The notes under the pieces were generated by a model. The model worked only from the letters and a program-made list of their open reading frames with translations, ran no database searches and was not told the DNA's origin. A stretch of DNA of 64,000 nt. It comes from Actinomycetes bacterium (lineage in GTDB: Bacteria; Actinomycetota; Actinomycetes; Mycobacteriales; Mycobacteriaceae). This document shows, in pieces, positions 50,938-58,690 of this stretch. The first letter of the stretch is position 1. The number at the start of each line of letters is the position of its first letter. The stretch lies in assembly GCA_023404955.1 (NCBI GenBank), contig JAEXZY010000160.1, positions 1 to 64,000 on the forward strand. The letters run 5' to 3'. The translations under genes were made by a program, and so were the position numbers.

Positions 50938-52007
50938 GCACCCTTCGCACTCCCCTGACCGAGCTGGTCGGCATCGAACATCCTGTCGTCCAGACCGGCA
51001 TGGGCTGGGTCGCAGGCGCCCGCCTGGTATCGGCCACCTCCAATGCCGGTGGGTTGGGAATCCTCGCCTCGGCGACGATGACGCTCGACGAGCTCACGAC
51101 GGCGGTCGCCAAGGTCAAGGCGTCTACCGACAAACCGTTCGGCATCAACATCCGTGCCGACGCCGGCGACGCGAACGACCGCGTCGACCTCCTGATCAGC
51201 GAAGGAGTCAAAGTCGCCTCCTTCGCCCTGGCACCGAAGCCCGACCTGATCGCCAAGCTCAAAGACGCCGGCGTCGTGGTGATTCCGTCGGTCGGGCTCG
51301 CCAAACACGCCAAGAAGGTCGCGGCGTGGGGCGCCGATGCAGTGATCGTGCAGGGCGGGGAGGGCGGCGGTCACACCGGTCCGATCGCCACCACGCTGCT
51401 GCTGCCGTCGGTGCTCGACGCCGTCGCCGACACCGGCATGCCCGTGATCGCGGCAGGCGGCTTCTTCGACGGCCGGGGTCTGGCGGCGGCGCTGTCCTAC
51501 GGTGCTGCAGGGGTGGCCATGGGCACCCGCTTCCTGCTCACCACGGATTCGACTGTGCCGGACGCGGTCAAGCAGCGTTACCTCCAGGCCGCGCTGGACG
51601 GAACCGTGGTCTCGACCAGGGTCGACGGTATGCCGCACCGTGTGCTGCGCACAGGCTTGGTCGAGAAACTGGAGGGCGGATCGCCGGTGCGGGGGCTCGC
51701 CGCCGCGGTCGGCAATGCTCAGAAGTTCAAGAAGATGAGCGGGATGACGTGGCGGTCGATGCTCCGCGACGGCATGGCGATGCGGCACGGGAAAGATTTG
51801 AGCTGGGCACAGGTGGTGATGGCCGCCAACACCCCGATGCTCCTGAAAGCCGGTCTGGTCGAGGGCAATACAGACGCCGGCGTGCTCGCGTCCGGACAGG
51901 TCACCGGCATCATCGACGACTTACCGTCCTGTGCGGAACTCGTCCCGGCGATCGTCGCCGACGCAATCGAACATCTGCAGAAGGCCACCGGGTACATCAC
52001 GCAGTGA
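50934..52007 (+). CDS. ipdC: FMN-dependent dehydrogenase of ring C/D degradation (IpdC)
   Basis: 357 residues, nitronate monooxygenase/IpdC fold. Motifs: HPVVQTGMGWVAGARLVSATSNAGGLGILAS, VIVQGGEGGGHTGPIATTLLLP, PVIAAGGFFDGRGLAAALSYGAAGVAMGTRFLLT (FMN phosphate). IpdC acts on 5-OH-HIC-CoA in the KstR2 regulon (established for Rv3553). Last gene of the echA20 operon; 66 bp to the satD-like gene. Confidence 0.93.
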   Translation: MSTLRTPLTELVGIEHPVVQTGMGWVAGARLVSATSNAGGLGILASATMTLDELTTAVAKVKASTDKPFGINIRADAGDANDRVDLLISEGVKVASFALAPKPDLIAKLKDAGVVVIPSVGLAKHAKKVAAWGADAVIVQGGEGGGHTGPIATTLLLPSVLDAVADTGMPVIAAGGFFDGRGLAAALSYGAAGVAMGTRFLLTTDSTVPDAVKQRYLQAALDGTVVSTRVDGMPHRVLRTGLVEKLEGGSPVRGLAAAVGNAQKFKKMSGMTWRSMLRDGMAMRHGKDLSWAQVVMAANTPMLLKAGLVEGNTDAGVLASGQVTGIIDDLPSCAELVPAIVADAIEHLQKATGYITQ

Positions 52008-52054
52008 CGTGTCGGGCGATTGACTGATTAATCTCTTGGCTTCACCTCGCCGAA

Positions 52055-52073
52055 ATGAAGCTATGATCTTCAT
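52055..52073 (+). promoter_or_regulatory. Palindromic operator and leaderless promoter of the satD-like gene
   Basis: ATGAAG (52055-52060) and CTTCAT (52068-52073) form a perfect 6-bp inverted repeat around TATGAT (52062-52067), a consensus -10. The predicted +1 is the A of the ATG at 52074. An upstream TTGGCT at 52036-52041 is a weak -35. A protein binding the palindrome would block transcription; self-regulation by the SatD-like protein is plausible. Confidence 0.6.
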
Positions 52074-52721
52074 ATGGTACGAGTGAAGTCCAAGGCTTCA
52101 ACGCCACGCGCCACCCTCATCGGCGATGTCGTCGGTTCGCGTACTTTCGCGGATCGGCGCGGTCTGCACCGCCGTATCACCGCGGCGCTGCCCATGGTGG
52201 CCGACGGCGCCCTCGACGCACCCGCTCTCACGGTGGGCGACGAGTTCCAGGGCGCGTACCCGACGGTCGGGCTCGCGATCGACGCCGCACTGACGCTGCG
52301 ACTGACGTTGGCACCGGACGTCGACGTCCGCTTCGGACTCGGCTGGGGCGCCGTCACCGCGCTCGACGAGGACACGGGCATCCAGGACGGACCGGGCTGG
52401 TGGGCGGCGCGCGCCGCCATCGAGTGGACCGCGATCACTCAGCAGCAACCGGGAATGACGCACGTACGCACCGCCTTCCGCAACGACACGGGTGCAGGCG
52501 CCGATCCACACGCCGTCAATGCCGCCCTGATGTGTCGGGACCATCTGCTTGGATCACTCGATGAGCGTTCCCTGCGGATACTCGCCGGGATGCGCGCAGG
52601 ACGAACCAAGAAGGAGTTGGCGATGGCGGAGGGCATCAGCGCCTCGGCGGTGTCCCAGCGCGCCGGCCGCGCCGGGCTGGACCTGCTCCTCGCCGTCGGC
52701 GTCGACCTGCGGGAGCTCTGA
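52074..52721 (+). CDS. SatD-family protein with helix-turn-helix-like C-terminus
   Basis: 215 residues. The SatD-family N-terminal domain is recognisable from LIGDVVGSRTFADRRGLHRRI, TVGDEFQGAYPTVGLAIDAALTLR and FGLGWGAVTALDE, which resembles a nucleotide-cyclase-like ferredoxin fold. The C-terminus (about 170-212, LRILAGMRAGRTKKELAMAEGISASAVSQRAGRAG) reads as a winged or simple helix-turn-helix. SatD proteins are linked to stress responses in streptococci but have no firm biochemical role. The stop shares one base with the next gene's ATG. Confidence 0.8.
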   Translation: MVRVKSKASTPRATLIGDVVGSRTFADRRGLHRRITAALPMVADGALDAPALTVGDEFQGAYPTVGLAIDAALTLRLTLAPDVDVRFGLGWGAVTALDEDTGIQDGPGWWAARAAIEWTAITQQQPGMTHVRTAFRNDTGAGADPHAVNAALMCRDHLLGSLDERSLRILAGMRAGRTKKELAMAEGISASAVSQRAGRAGLDLLLAVGVDLREL

Positions 52722-53467
52722 TGGGCGCGCTGGCGGTGTTCCTCATCGCCGTCGGCGTCGCCGACCTGTGCCGCAAGCTCAGTAGCCGACGGTGGCCGGC
52801 ACTGCTCGCGGGCCCTATCGCCGTAGTCGTCGGCGCAGCCTCGGCAGCGCTCTGGCATCTCGGCGACATCGTTCTGCTCGTCCTCGCCGCCGCGGTCTCC
52901 GTCATCTGGGTCATCCCCGGCGACGCCGCGGAACGCACCGGTACCCGCCAGGGTCGCGCACTCGCCGTATTCGGCGTGGGTGCGGCGCTGATCGTCGCGC
53001 TCGGCGGCTGGGCCTCCCCGGTGGCCGGCCCGATCGGACGGTGGCTGCCCTGGATCGGGCTCCCCCAGGTCGAGCCAGATCAGGCACTGATGGTTGTCGG
53101 GGTCGTCCTGCTCCAGCTGGTCACCGCCAACCAGTTGGTGCGACTGATCCTCGGCGCGGTCGGGGCGGTCCGCCCGGTCGGCGTGCCTCAGCCGTCTGAT
53201 CGCCTCAAGGGTGGCCGGTTGCTCGGTCCGATGGAGCGGTTGTTGATCGTCGGGCTGGCGCTCGGTGGCGAGTTCGGGGCGGCCTCGGCGGTGATCGCAG
53301 CCAAGGGAATCATTCGTTTTCCCGAGCTCACCGCGGCCCGTAGAGACTCTGCGGAGACCACAGATCCGAAAGGCCCCGGTATCGATGAGGTGACCGAGTA
53401 CTTCTTGGTCGGCAGCTTCGCGAGCTGGCTGATCGCCCTGGCGGGCCTGGCGCTGACCACCGTCTGA
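52721..53467 (+). CDS. Membrane protein paired with SatD (DUF3307-like C-terminus)
   Basis: 248 residues with about six hydrophobic helices. The C-terminal block GPMERLLIVGLALGGEFGAASAVIAAKGIIRFPEL, then TEYFLVGSFASWLIAL, matches the end of DUF3307-type membrane proteins that are often next to satD. The N-terminal part (LCRKLSSRRWPALLAG, helices) is less conserved. Overlap TGATG with the satD-like gene. The pair may form a regulator and membrane-sensor unit; function unknown. Confidence 0.72.
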   Translation: MGALAVFLIAVGVADLCRKLSSRRWPALLAGPIAVVVGAASAALWHLGDIVLLVLAAAVSVIWVIPGDAAERTGTRQGRALAVFGVGAALIVALGGWASPVAGPIGRWLPWIGLPQVEPDQALMVVGVVLLQLVTANQLVRLILGAVGAVRPVGVPQPSDRLKGGRLLGPMERLLIVGLALGGEFGAASAVIAAKGIIRFPELTAARRDSAETTDPKGPGIDEVTEYFLVGSFASWLIALAGLALTTV

Positions 53468-53510
53468 CACCTGTCGGGCGAATCCGCCGCGGACGGACCG
53501 GGCCGCTTCT

Positions 53511-53516
53511 TAGACT
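53511..53516 (+). promoter_or_regulatory. -10 element of a leaderless alcohol dehydrogenase mRNA
   Basis: TAGACT fits TANNNT and lies exactly 6 nt before the ATG at 53523, so transcription should start on the initiation codon. No ribosome-binding site is present. Confidence 0.5.
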
Positions 53517-53522
53517 CGGCCG

Positions 53523-54635
53523 ATGAAGACCAATGCGGCGATTCTGTGGGAGTACGGCTCCGACTGGAGCATCGAGGAAATCGATCTCGACCCGCCCGGT
53601 GACGGCGAGGTGCTGGTGTCCTGGGAGGCCACCGGCCTCTGCCACTCCGACGAGCACATCCGCACCGGTGACCTGCCGTTTCCGCTGCCGATGATCGGCG
53701 GTCACGAGGGCGCCGGGATCGTCCGCGAGGTCGGCCCGGGTGTCCGCGACCTCGCGCCGGGCGACCACGTCGTCGCGTCGTTCCTCCCGGCCTGCGGACG
53801 CTGCCGATTCTGCTCGACGGGGCATCAGAACCTGTGCGATCTCGGCGCGATCATCATGGCAGGCACCCAGATCGACGGCACCTACCGGCGGCGCGCCCGC
53901 GGACAGAACATCGGCGTGATGTCGTTGGTGGGCACGTTCTCCCAGTACGGCACCGTGCCCGAAGCCTCCATCGTCAAGATCGACGACGACGTTCCGCTGT
54001 CGCGGGCGTGCCTGCTCGGCTGCGGCGTGACGACAGGGTGGGGATCGGCCGTGAACACCGCCGATGTCCAGCCCGGCGACACGGTCGTGGTGATCGGGTT
54101 CGGCGGTATCGGCAGCGGGGCGGTGCAGGGCGCGCGGCTGGCCGGCGCGGAGAAGATCGTCGTGGTCGAGCCAGTCGAGGAGAAGCGTGCCAAGGCGTTA
54201 CAGCTCGGCGCCACGCACTTCGTCGCCTCCTTGCCCGAGGCGACCGCGCTCGTCGCCGAGCTGACCCGCGGGGTGATGGCCGACTCGGCGATCCTGACCG
54301 TGGGCCTGCTCGAGGGCACGATGATCGACGACGCGGTCAACGTCATCCGCAAGGGCGGGGCGGTGGTCGTGACCGCGCTGTCGACGATGGCCGACAACCA
54401 GGCCACGCTGTCGATGATGATGTTCACGCTGTTCCAGAAGCGCCTGCTCGGCAGCCTCTACGGCGAGGCCAACCCGCGCGCCGACATCCCGCGCCTGCTG
54501 TCGCTGTATCGCGAGGGCAAGTTGCTGCTCGACGAGACCGTCACGCACGAGTACAAACTGGCCGAGGTCAACGAGGGCTACGAGGACATGCGCGCCGGGC
54601 GCAACGTGCGCGGCGTGATCCTGCACGACCACTGA
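53523..54635 (+). CDS. NDMA-dependent zinc alcohol dehydrogenase
   Basis: 370 residues of the medium-chain dehydrogenase family. Catalytic zinc ligands in TGLCHSDEH and GGHEGAG; structural zinc Cys cluster CGRCRFCSTGHQNLC; NAD fold VVVIGFGGIGSGAVQGARLAGA; MKTNAAILWEYG at the N-terminus is typical for the mycofactocin-associated NDMA-dependent group, which holds its nicotinamide tightly. The substrate is an alcohol or aldehyde not determined from sequence. It has no functional tie to the purine genes that follow, apart from strand. Confidence 0.87.
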   Translation: MKTNAAILWEYGSDWSIEEIDLDPPGDGEVLVSWEATGLCHSDEHIRTGDLPFPLPMIGGHEGAGIVREVGPGVRDLAPGDHVVASFLPACGRCRFCSTGHQNLCDLGAIIMAGTQIDGTYRRRARGQNIGVMSLVGTFSQYGTVPEASIVKIDDDVPLSRACLLGCGVTTGWGSAVNTADVQPGDTVVVIGFGGIGSGAVQGARLAGAEKIVVVEPVEEKRAKALQLGATHFVASLPEATALVAELTRGVMADSAILTVGLLEGTMIDDAVNVIRKGGAVVVTALSTMADNQATLSMMMFTLFQKRLLGSLYGEANPRADIPRLLSLYREGKLLLDETVTHEYKLAEVNEGYEDMRAGRNVRGVILHDH

Positions 54636-54636
54636 C

Positions 54637-54715
54637 GTTCTCTGCGCGAAAAGACGCGAACTCGAGCGGACACGCCGCTGAAACACTCGAGATTGTGTCT
54701 TTTCGCCGGAGGAAC
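54637..54715. repeat. 79-bp direct repeat, copy A, with stem-loop potential
   Basis: Matches 63624-63702 without gaps (67 of 79 bases by hand count). Inside, CGAAAAGAC (54647-54655) pairs with GTCTTTTCG (54697-54705), and CTCGAG (54661-54666) pairs with CTCGAG (54686-54691). It starts right after the alcohol dehydrogenase stop, so it may act as a terminator or belong to a dispersed intergenic repeat family. Confidence 0.85.
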
Positions 54716-54782
54716 AGGAGCCGCAACATCGCGGAAACGTGCGTGTCACCGGAAGTGCGCGCAGCTGTCGGATTCTGGTCCG

Positions 54783-56687
54783 ATGTCGACACCGACCGCC
54801 CGCGGCACGAGCAAGCGCACCCACCCCGTCGACGAGGTGCTGCCCGTCCCGAAGCTCGCCACCTACGGGTTCCAGCACGTCGTCGCGTTCTATGCGGGCG
54901 CCGTGCTCGTGCCGATCATCATCGCCGGCGCCGTCGGCCTGTCCCAGGCCGAACTCGTCAAGCTGATCACCGCGGACCTGTTCACCTGCGGTATCGCCTC
55001 GATCATCCAGGCCGTCGGCTTCCGCAACATCGGCGTCCGGCTGCCCCTGCTGCAGGGCGTCACGTTCGCGGGGGTGTCGCCGATCATCGCGATCGGTCTC
55101 GCCCACGGTGGGGGCGCGGCGAGCATGCTCTACGTCTACGGCGCGGTGATCGTCGCCGGCATCTTCACCTTCCTGATCGCGCCGGTGTTCATCAAACTGC
55201 TGAAGTTCTTCCCGCCCGTCGTCACCGGCACCCTGATCACGATCATCGGCCTGTGCCTGGTGCCGGTGGGCGCCATGGACGCGGTCACCAATCCGAGAAC
55301 CCATGAGCCCGACCCGACCAACATCCGATGGTTCCTCTACGCGGTCGGGACCATCGCGATCATCGTCGCGATCCAACGCATCTTTCGCGGCTTCCTGGCG
55401 ACGATCGCCGTGCTGCTCGGCCTGGTGATCGGCTGCGCGGTCGCATTCGCATTGGGCGACATGGACTTCGCGCGCGTCGGTGAGGCGTCGGCGATCGGCT
55501 TCACCCCACCGTTCCTGTTCGGACTGCCCAAGTTCGACTTCGTGGCCTGCCTGACGATGATCATCGTGCTGATGATCACCGCCGTGGAGTCGACGGGCTC
55601 GACGATCGCGACCGGCGAGATCGTCGGCAAGCGGGTGAAGGCATCCGACATCGGCAACGTGCTGCGGGCCGACGGTCTAGCCACCACGATCGGCGGCGTC
55701 TTCAACTCGTTCCCCTACACCGCGTTCTCCGAGAACGTCGGCCTCGTGCGGCTCACCGGGGTCAAGAGCCGATGGGTGGTCGCGGCGGCCGGGGTGTTCA
55801 TGATCCTGCTCGGTTTCCTTCCCAAGGTCGCCGCGGTGGTCGCGTCGATCCCGAATCCCGTGCTGGGTGGTGCCGCCCTGACACTGTTCGCCACCGTCGC
55901 CGTCGTCGGCATTCAGACGCTGGGCAAGGTCGACTTCACCGACCACCGCAACCTCATCATCGTGACCACCAGCCTGGCGCTGGCGCTGTGGGTGACGGCC
56001 TATCCGGACATCGCCAAGGCCATGCCCACCGGTCTCGACCTGATCTTCGGCAGCGGTATCAGCATCGGCGCGGTCAGCGCGATCGTGCTGAACATCGTGT
56101 TCTTCCACACCGGTTCGGGTGGTCCTCGAGTGGCGGGCGGCGGCTCCATCACCCTCGGCGAGGTCAACGCAATGACCAAGGAACGCTTCACCGAGGTGTT
56201 CGGCCACGTCCTGCAGGACGTGCCGTGGGCCGTCGAGCGCGCATACGAGCAGCGGCCGTTCGCTGACACCGCGGCATTGCGCGAGGCATTCCAGGACGCG
56301 GTGCTCACCGGTTCGTCCGAACAGCAGGCCGAGCTGCTGGACTCGTTCCCCGACCTGGGCGCTGAGGACGAGACGGGCCAGGTGCTCGCCGTGGACCACG
56401 TAGCCCTGTCCAACCTCGATGACGACGACCACAATGACGTCGTGGAGCTGGCCACCGCCTACCGAAGCCACTTCGGCTTCCCGTTGATCATCTGCGCCAA
56501 GGAGACCGAGCGCTTCGACCGGGTGCTGCGCAACGGCTGGTCCCGGATGGACAACTCACCCGCGGCGGAGAAGGCGTTCGCCCTCATCGAGGTCGCCAAG
56601 ATCGTCAACCACCGGTTCACCGACCTGGTCGCCGACGCCAATCCTGTTGCCGCTGCACGCTTCAGCAGGCTCAACGAACTCTCGTGA
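54783..56687 (+). CDS. Uracil/xanthine-type NCS2 permease fused to an OHCU-decarboxylase-like domain
   Basis: 634 residues from ATG 54783. Residues 1-470 are an NCS2 transporter with about 12-14 helices: YGFQHVVAFYAGAVLVPIIIAGAVGLSQ, VGFRNIGVRLPLLQGVTFAGVSP, VESTGSTIATGEIVGK (the signature Gln/Glu region reads TAVEST) and NSFPYTAFSENVGLV. Residues about 480-630 match the OHCU decarboxylase fold (MTKERFTEVFGHVLQDVPWAVE, YRSHFGFPLIICAKE, VNHRFTDLV). The catalytic His of the HPDLG motif is Phe here (DSFPDLG), so this domain is probably inactive. It should import xanthine, urate or uracil. It overlaps uraD by 4 bp. Confidence 0.88.
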   Translation: MSTPTARGTSKRTHPVDEVLPVPKLATYGFQHVVAFYAGAVLVPIIIAGAVGLSQAELVKLITADLFTCGIASIIQAVGFRNIGVRLPLLQGVTFAGVSPIIAIGLAHGGGAASMLYVYGAVIVAGIFTFLIAPVFIKLLKFFPPVVTGTLITIIGLCLVPVGAMDAVTNPRTHEPDPTNIRWFLYAVGTIAIIVAIQRIFRGFLATIAVLLGLVIGCAVAFALGDMDFARVGEASAIGFTPPFLFGLPKFDFVACLTMIIVLMITAVESTGSTIATGEIVGKRVKASDIGNVLRADGLATTIGGVFNSFPYTAFSENVGLVRLTGVKSRWVVAAAGVFMILLGFLPKVAAVVASIPNPVLGGAALTLFATVAVVGIQTLGKVDFTDHRNLIIVTTSLALALWVTAYPDIAKAMPTGLDLIFGSGISIGAVSAIVLNIVFFHTGSGGPRVAGGGSITLGEVNAMTKERFTEVFGHVLQDVPWAVERAYEQRPFADTAALREAFQDAVLTGSSEQQAELLDSFPDLGAEDETGQVLAVDHVALSNLDDDDHNDVVELATAYRSHFGFPLIICAKETERFDRVLRNGWSRMDNSPAAEKAFALIEVAKIVNHRFTDLVADANPVAAARFSRLNELS

Positions 56688-57184
56688 GAGCAGTCGGGCT
56701 GACGCGTTTCAACGCTGCCTCCGAACGACAGCAGATGCATCTGCTGTTCGAGGTGTGCTCGTCGCCGATCTGGGCGAGACGGGTGCTGGCCGCCGCGCCG
56801 TTCCGCGATGCCGATGCCCTCTACGACCGGGCCGACCGGGTGCTGGCCGAGCTTCCCGACGGCGAGCTCGACGCGGCCCTCGACGGCCACCCACGCATCG
56901 GCGCTGCGCCGGACAACCCGTCGTCGGCCCGCGAGCAGGCCAAGGTCGCCGGCGCCGACGACGCGATCAAGGCACAACTCGCGGTCAAGAACCGAGAGTA
57001 CGAAGACCGGTTCGGCTTCGTGTATCTCGTATGTGCCAGCGGGCGCTCGGCCGAGGAACTACTCGACATCCTGACCGAACGGCTGCACAACGATCCCGAC
57101 ACCGAACGCCGGGTGATGCGCAACGAACTCGCCAAGATCAACCGGCTGCGGCTGGAACGTCTGCTGAGCGAGCCACACGCATGA
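56684..57184 (+). CDS. uraD: 2-oxo-4-hydroxy-4-carboxy-5-ureidoimidazoline (OHCU) decarboxylase
   Basis: 166 residues from GTG 56684 (GTGA overlap with the permease). The catalytic His is present in LDGHPRIG, the conserved Glu in SAREQ, and the FGFVYLVCASGRSAEELLDIL segment closes the active site. It converts OHCU to S-allantoin, the last step of urate oxidation after HpxO and UraH, encoded just downstream. Contrast with the His-less copy fused to the permease. Confidence 0.93.
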   Translation: MRAVGLTRFNAASERQQMHLLFEVCSSPIWARRVLAAAPFRDADALYDRADRVLAELPDGELDAALDGHPRIGAAPDNPSSAREQAKVAGADDAIKAQLAVKNREYEDRFGFVYLVCASGRSAEELLDILTERLHNDPDTERRVMRNELAKINRLRLERLLSEPHA

Positions 57185-57208
57185 GCCCCGATCGGGGATG
57201 CTGATCGC

Positions 57209-57526
57209 ATGAGCCTTTCCACCCATGTCCTCGACGCCGTCACGGGTCGCCCCGCCGTCGGCGTCGCCGTGAGTCTGAGCCGGTCCGGCAACGAGATCGC
57301 CGCCGGTGTGACCGATGACGACGGCCGTATCGGCGCGCTGGCCGCCGACCTTCCCGCGGGTGTCTATCGGTTACGATTCGACACCGCAGACTATTTCAGC
57401 GCCCAGGGCGTCACCGGGTTCTACCCCGAGGTGCTCATCACGTTCGAAGTCACCGACGCCGCGGCACACCATCACGTCCCGCTGCTGCTGTCGCCGTACG
57501 CCTATTCCACCTACCGGGGGAGCTGA
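57209..57526 (+). CDS. uraH: 5-hydroxyisourate hydrolase (transthyretin-related)
   Basis: 105 residues, normal family length. Family marks: LSTHVLDAVTGRPAVGV (first His), the Arg in DDDGRIG, FYPEVLITFEV and the C-terminal PLLLSPYAYSTYRGS with the YRGS end that closes the tetramer active site. It opens 5-hydroxyisourate to OHCU. 3 bp before the hpxO start. Confidence 0.95.
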   Translation: MSLSTHVLDAVTGRPAVGVAVSLSRSGNEIAAGVTDDDGRIGALAADLPAGVYRLRFDTADYFSAQGVTGFYPEVLITFEVTDAAAHHHVPLLLSPYAYSTYRGS

Positions 57527-57529
57527 CTT

Positions 57530-58690
57530 GTGAAGGCCGTGATCATCGGTGCGGGCATGGGAGGCATGAGCGCGGCGATCGCGTTGTCGCAGATCGGGAT
57601 CGACACACATGTGTACGAGCGGGTCACCGAGAACAAGCCGGTCGGCGCGGCGATTTCGGTGTGGTCCAACGGTGTCACCTGCTTGAACTACCTGGGTCTG
57701 GCCGAGCAGACGGCCGCGCTGGGCGGCATGGTGGAGACGATGAGCTATGTCGACGGGCACACCGGAGCCACGATGTGCCGGTTCTCGATGCAGCCACTGA
57801 TCGACGAGGTCGGGCAGCGCCCCTACCCCATCGCTCGCGCGGAGCTGCAGTCGATGCTGATGAACCACTACGGCATGGACAAGATCCACTTCGGGATGAA
57901 GATGGTGGCCGTCGAGGACGGGCCCGACGCCGCGGTGGCGACGTTCGCCGACGGAACCACCGTGTCCGCGGACCTGATCATCGGTGCCGACGGGGCGAAT
58001 TCGATCACCCGGGAGTACGTGCTGGGGGGCCCGGTCACCCGTCGCTACGCGGGGTACGTGAACGTCAACGGGCTGGTGCCGGTCGATGACGAAGTCGGCC
58101 CGGCCACCGAGTGGACCACGTATGTGGCTGACGGCAAACGGGTTTCGGTGATGCCGGTGGCGGGCGACCGGTTCTACTTCTTCTTCGACATCGTCGGGGA
58201 ACCGGCCGGGATCGTCGGAGGCGACGTGAAAGACATGCTGCGCCACCACTTCGACGGGTGGGCGCCCGGGGTGCACCGGCTCATCGAGATCCTCGATCCC
58301 GCCACCACCAATCGCGTGGAGATCCTCGACCTCGACCCTTTCGACACATGGGTGAAGGGGCGCGTCGCGGTGCTCGGCGACGCAGCCCACAACACCACCC
58401 CCGACATCGGCCAGGGCGGCTGCTCCGCCATGGAAGACGCGGTGGCACTTCAGTGGGCGCTGCGGGATCACCCCGGCGATGTGCACGCGGCCCTGCTGTC
58501 TTACCAGAGCGCGCGCGCCGAGCGTGCCGGCGATCTGGTGCTGCGGGCCCGCCGGCGCTGCGACGTGACCCACGCCAAAGACCCCAAGGTCACCGCCGCC
58601 TGGTACGCCGAACTTCGAGAAGAGGATGGCAGCAACATCATTCGCGGGATCGTCGGCAACATCATGGGCGGCCCACTAACGCCCCGGTGA
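57530..58690 (+). CDS. hpxO: FAD-dependent urate hydroxylase
   Basis: 386 residues of the flavin aromatic hydroxylase family. AVIIGAGMGGMSAAIALSQIG and YERVTENKPVGAAISVWSNGV at the N-terminus, the DG motif ADLIIGADGANS, and the GD motif GRVAVLGDAAHNTTPDIGQGGCSAMEDAV. The tight fit to HpxO and the neighbours uraH and uraD support urate to 5-hydroxyisourate with NAD(P)H and O2. This replaces a cofactor-free uricase. GTG start at 57530; 3' end overlaps guaD by 29 bp (convergent). Confidence 0.93.
   Translation: MKAVIIGAGMGGMSAAIALSQIGIDTHVYERVTENKPVGAAISVWSNGVTCLNYLGLAEQTAALGGMVETMSYVDGHTGATMCRFSMQPLIDEVGQRPYPIARAELQSMLMNHYGMDKIHFGMKMVAVEDGPDAAVATFADGTTVSADLIIGADGANSITREYVLGGPVTRRYAGYVNVNGLVPVDDEVGPATEWTTYVADGKRVSVMPVAGDRFYFFFDIVGEPAGIVGGDVKDMLRHHFDGWAPGVHRLIEILDPATTNRVEILDLDPFDTWVKGRVAVLGDAAHNTTPDIGQGGCSAMEDAVALQWALRDHPGDVHAALLSYQSARAERAGDLVLRARRRCDVTHAKDPKVTAAWYAELREEDGSNIIRGIVGNIMGGPLTPR

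Noticed and set aside
53834..55306. 490-codon plus-strand frame spanning the alcohol dehydrogenase end and the permease start
   Set aside because: Arg-rich out-of-frame shadow of two clear genes; it also runs through the repeat.
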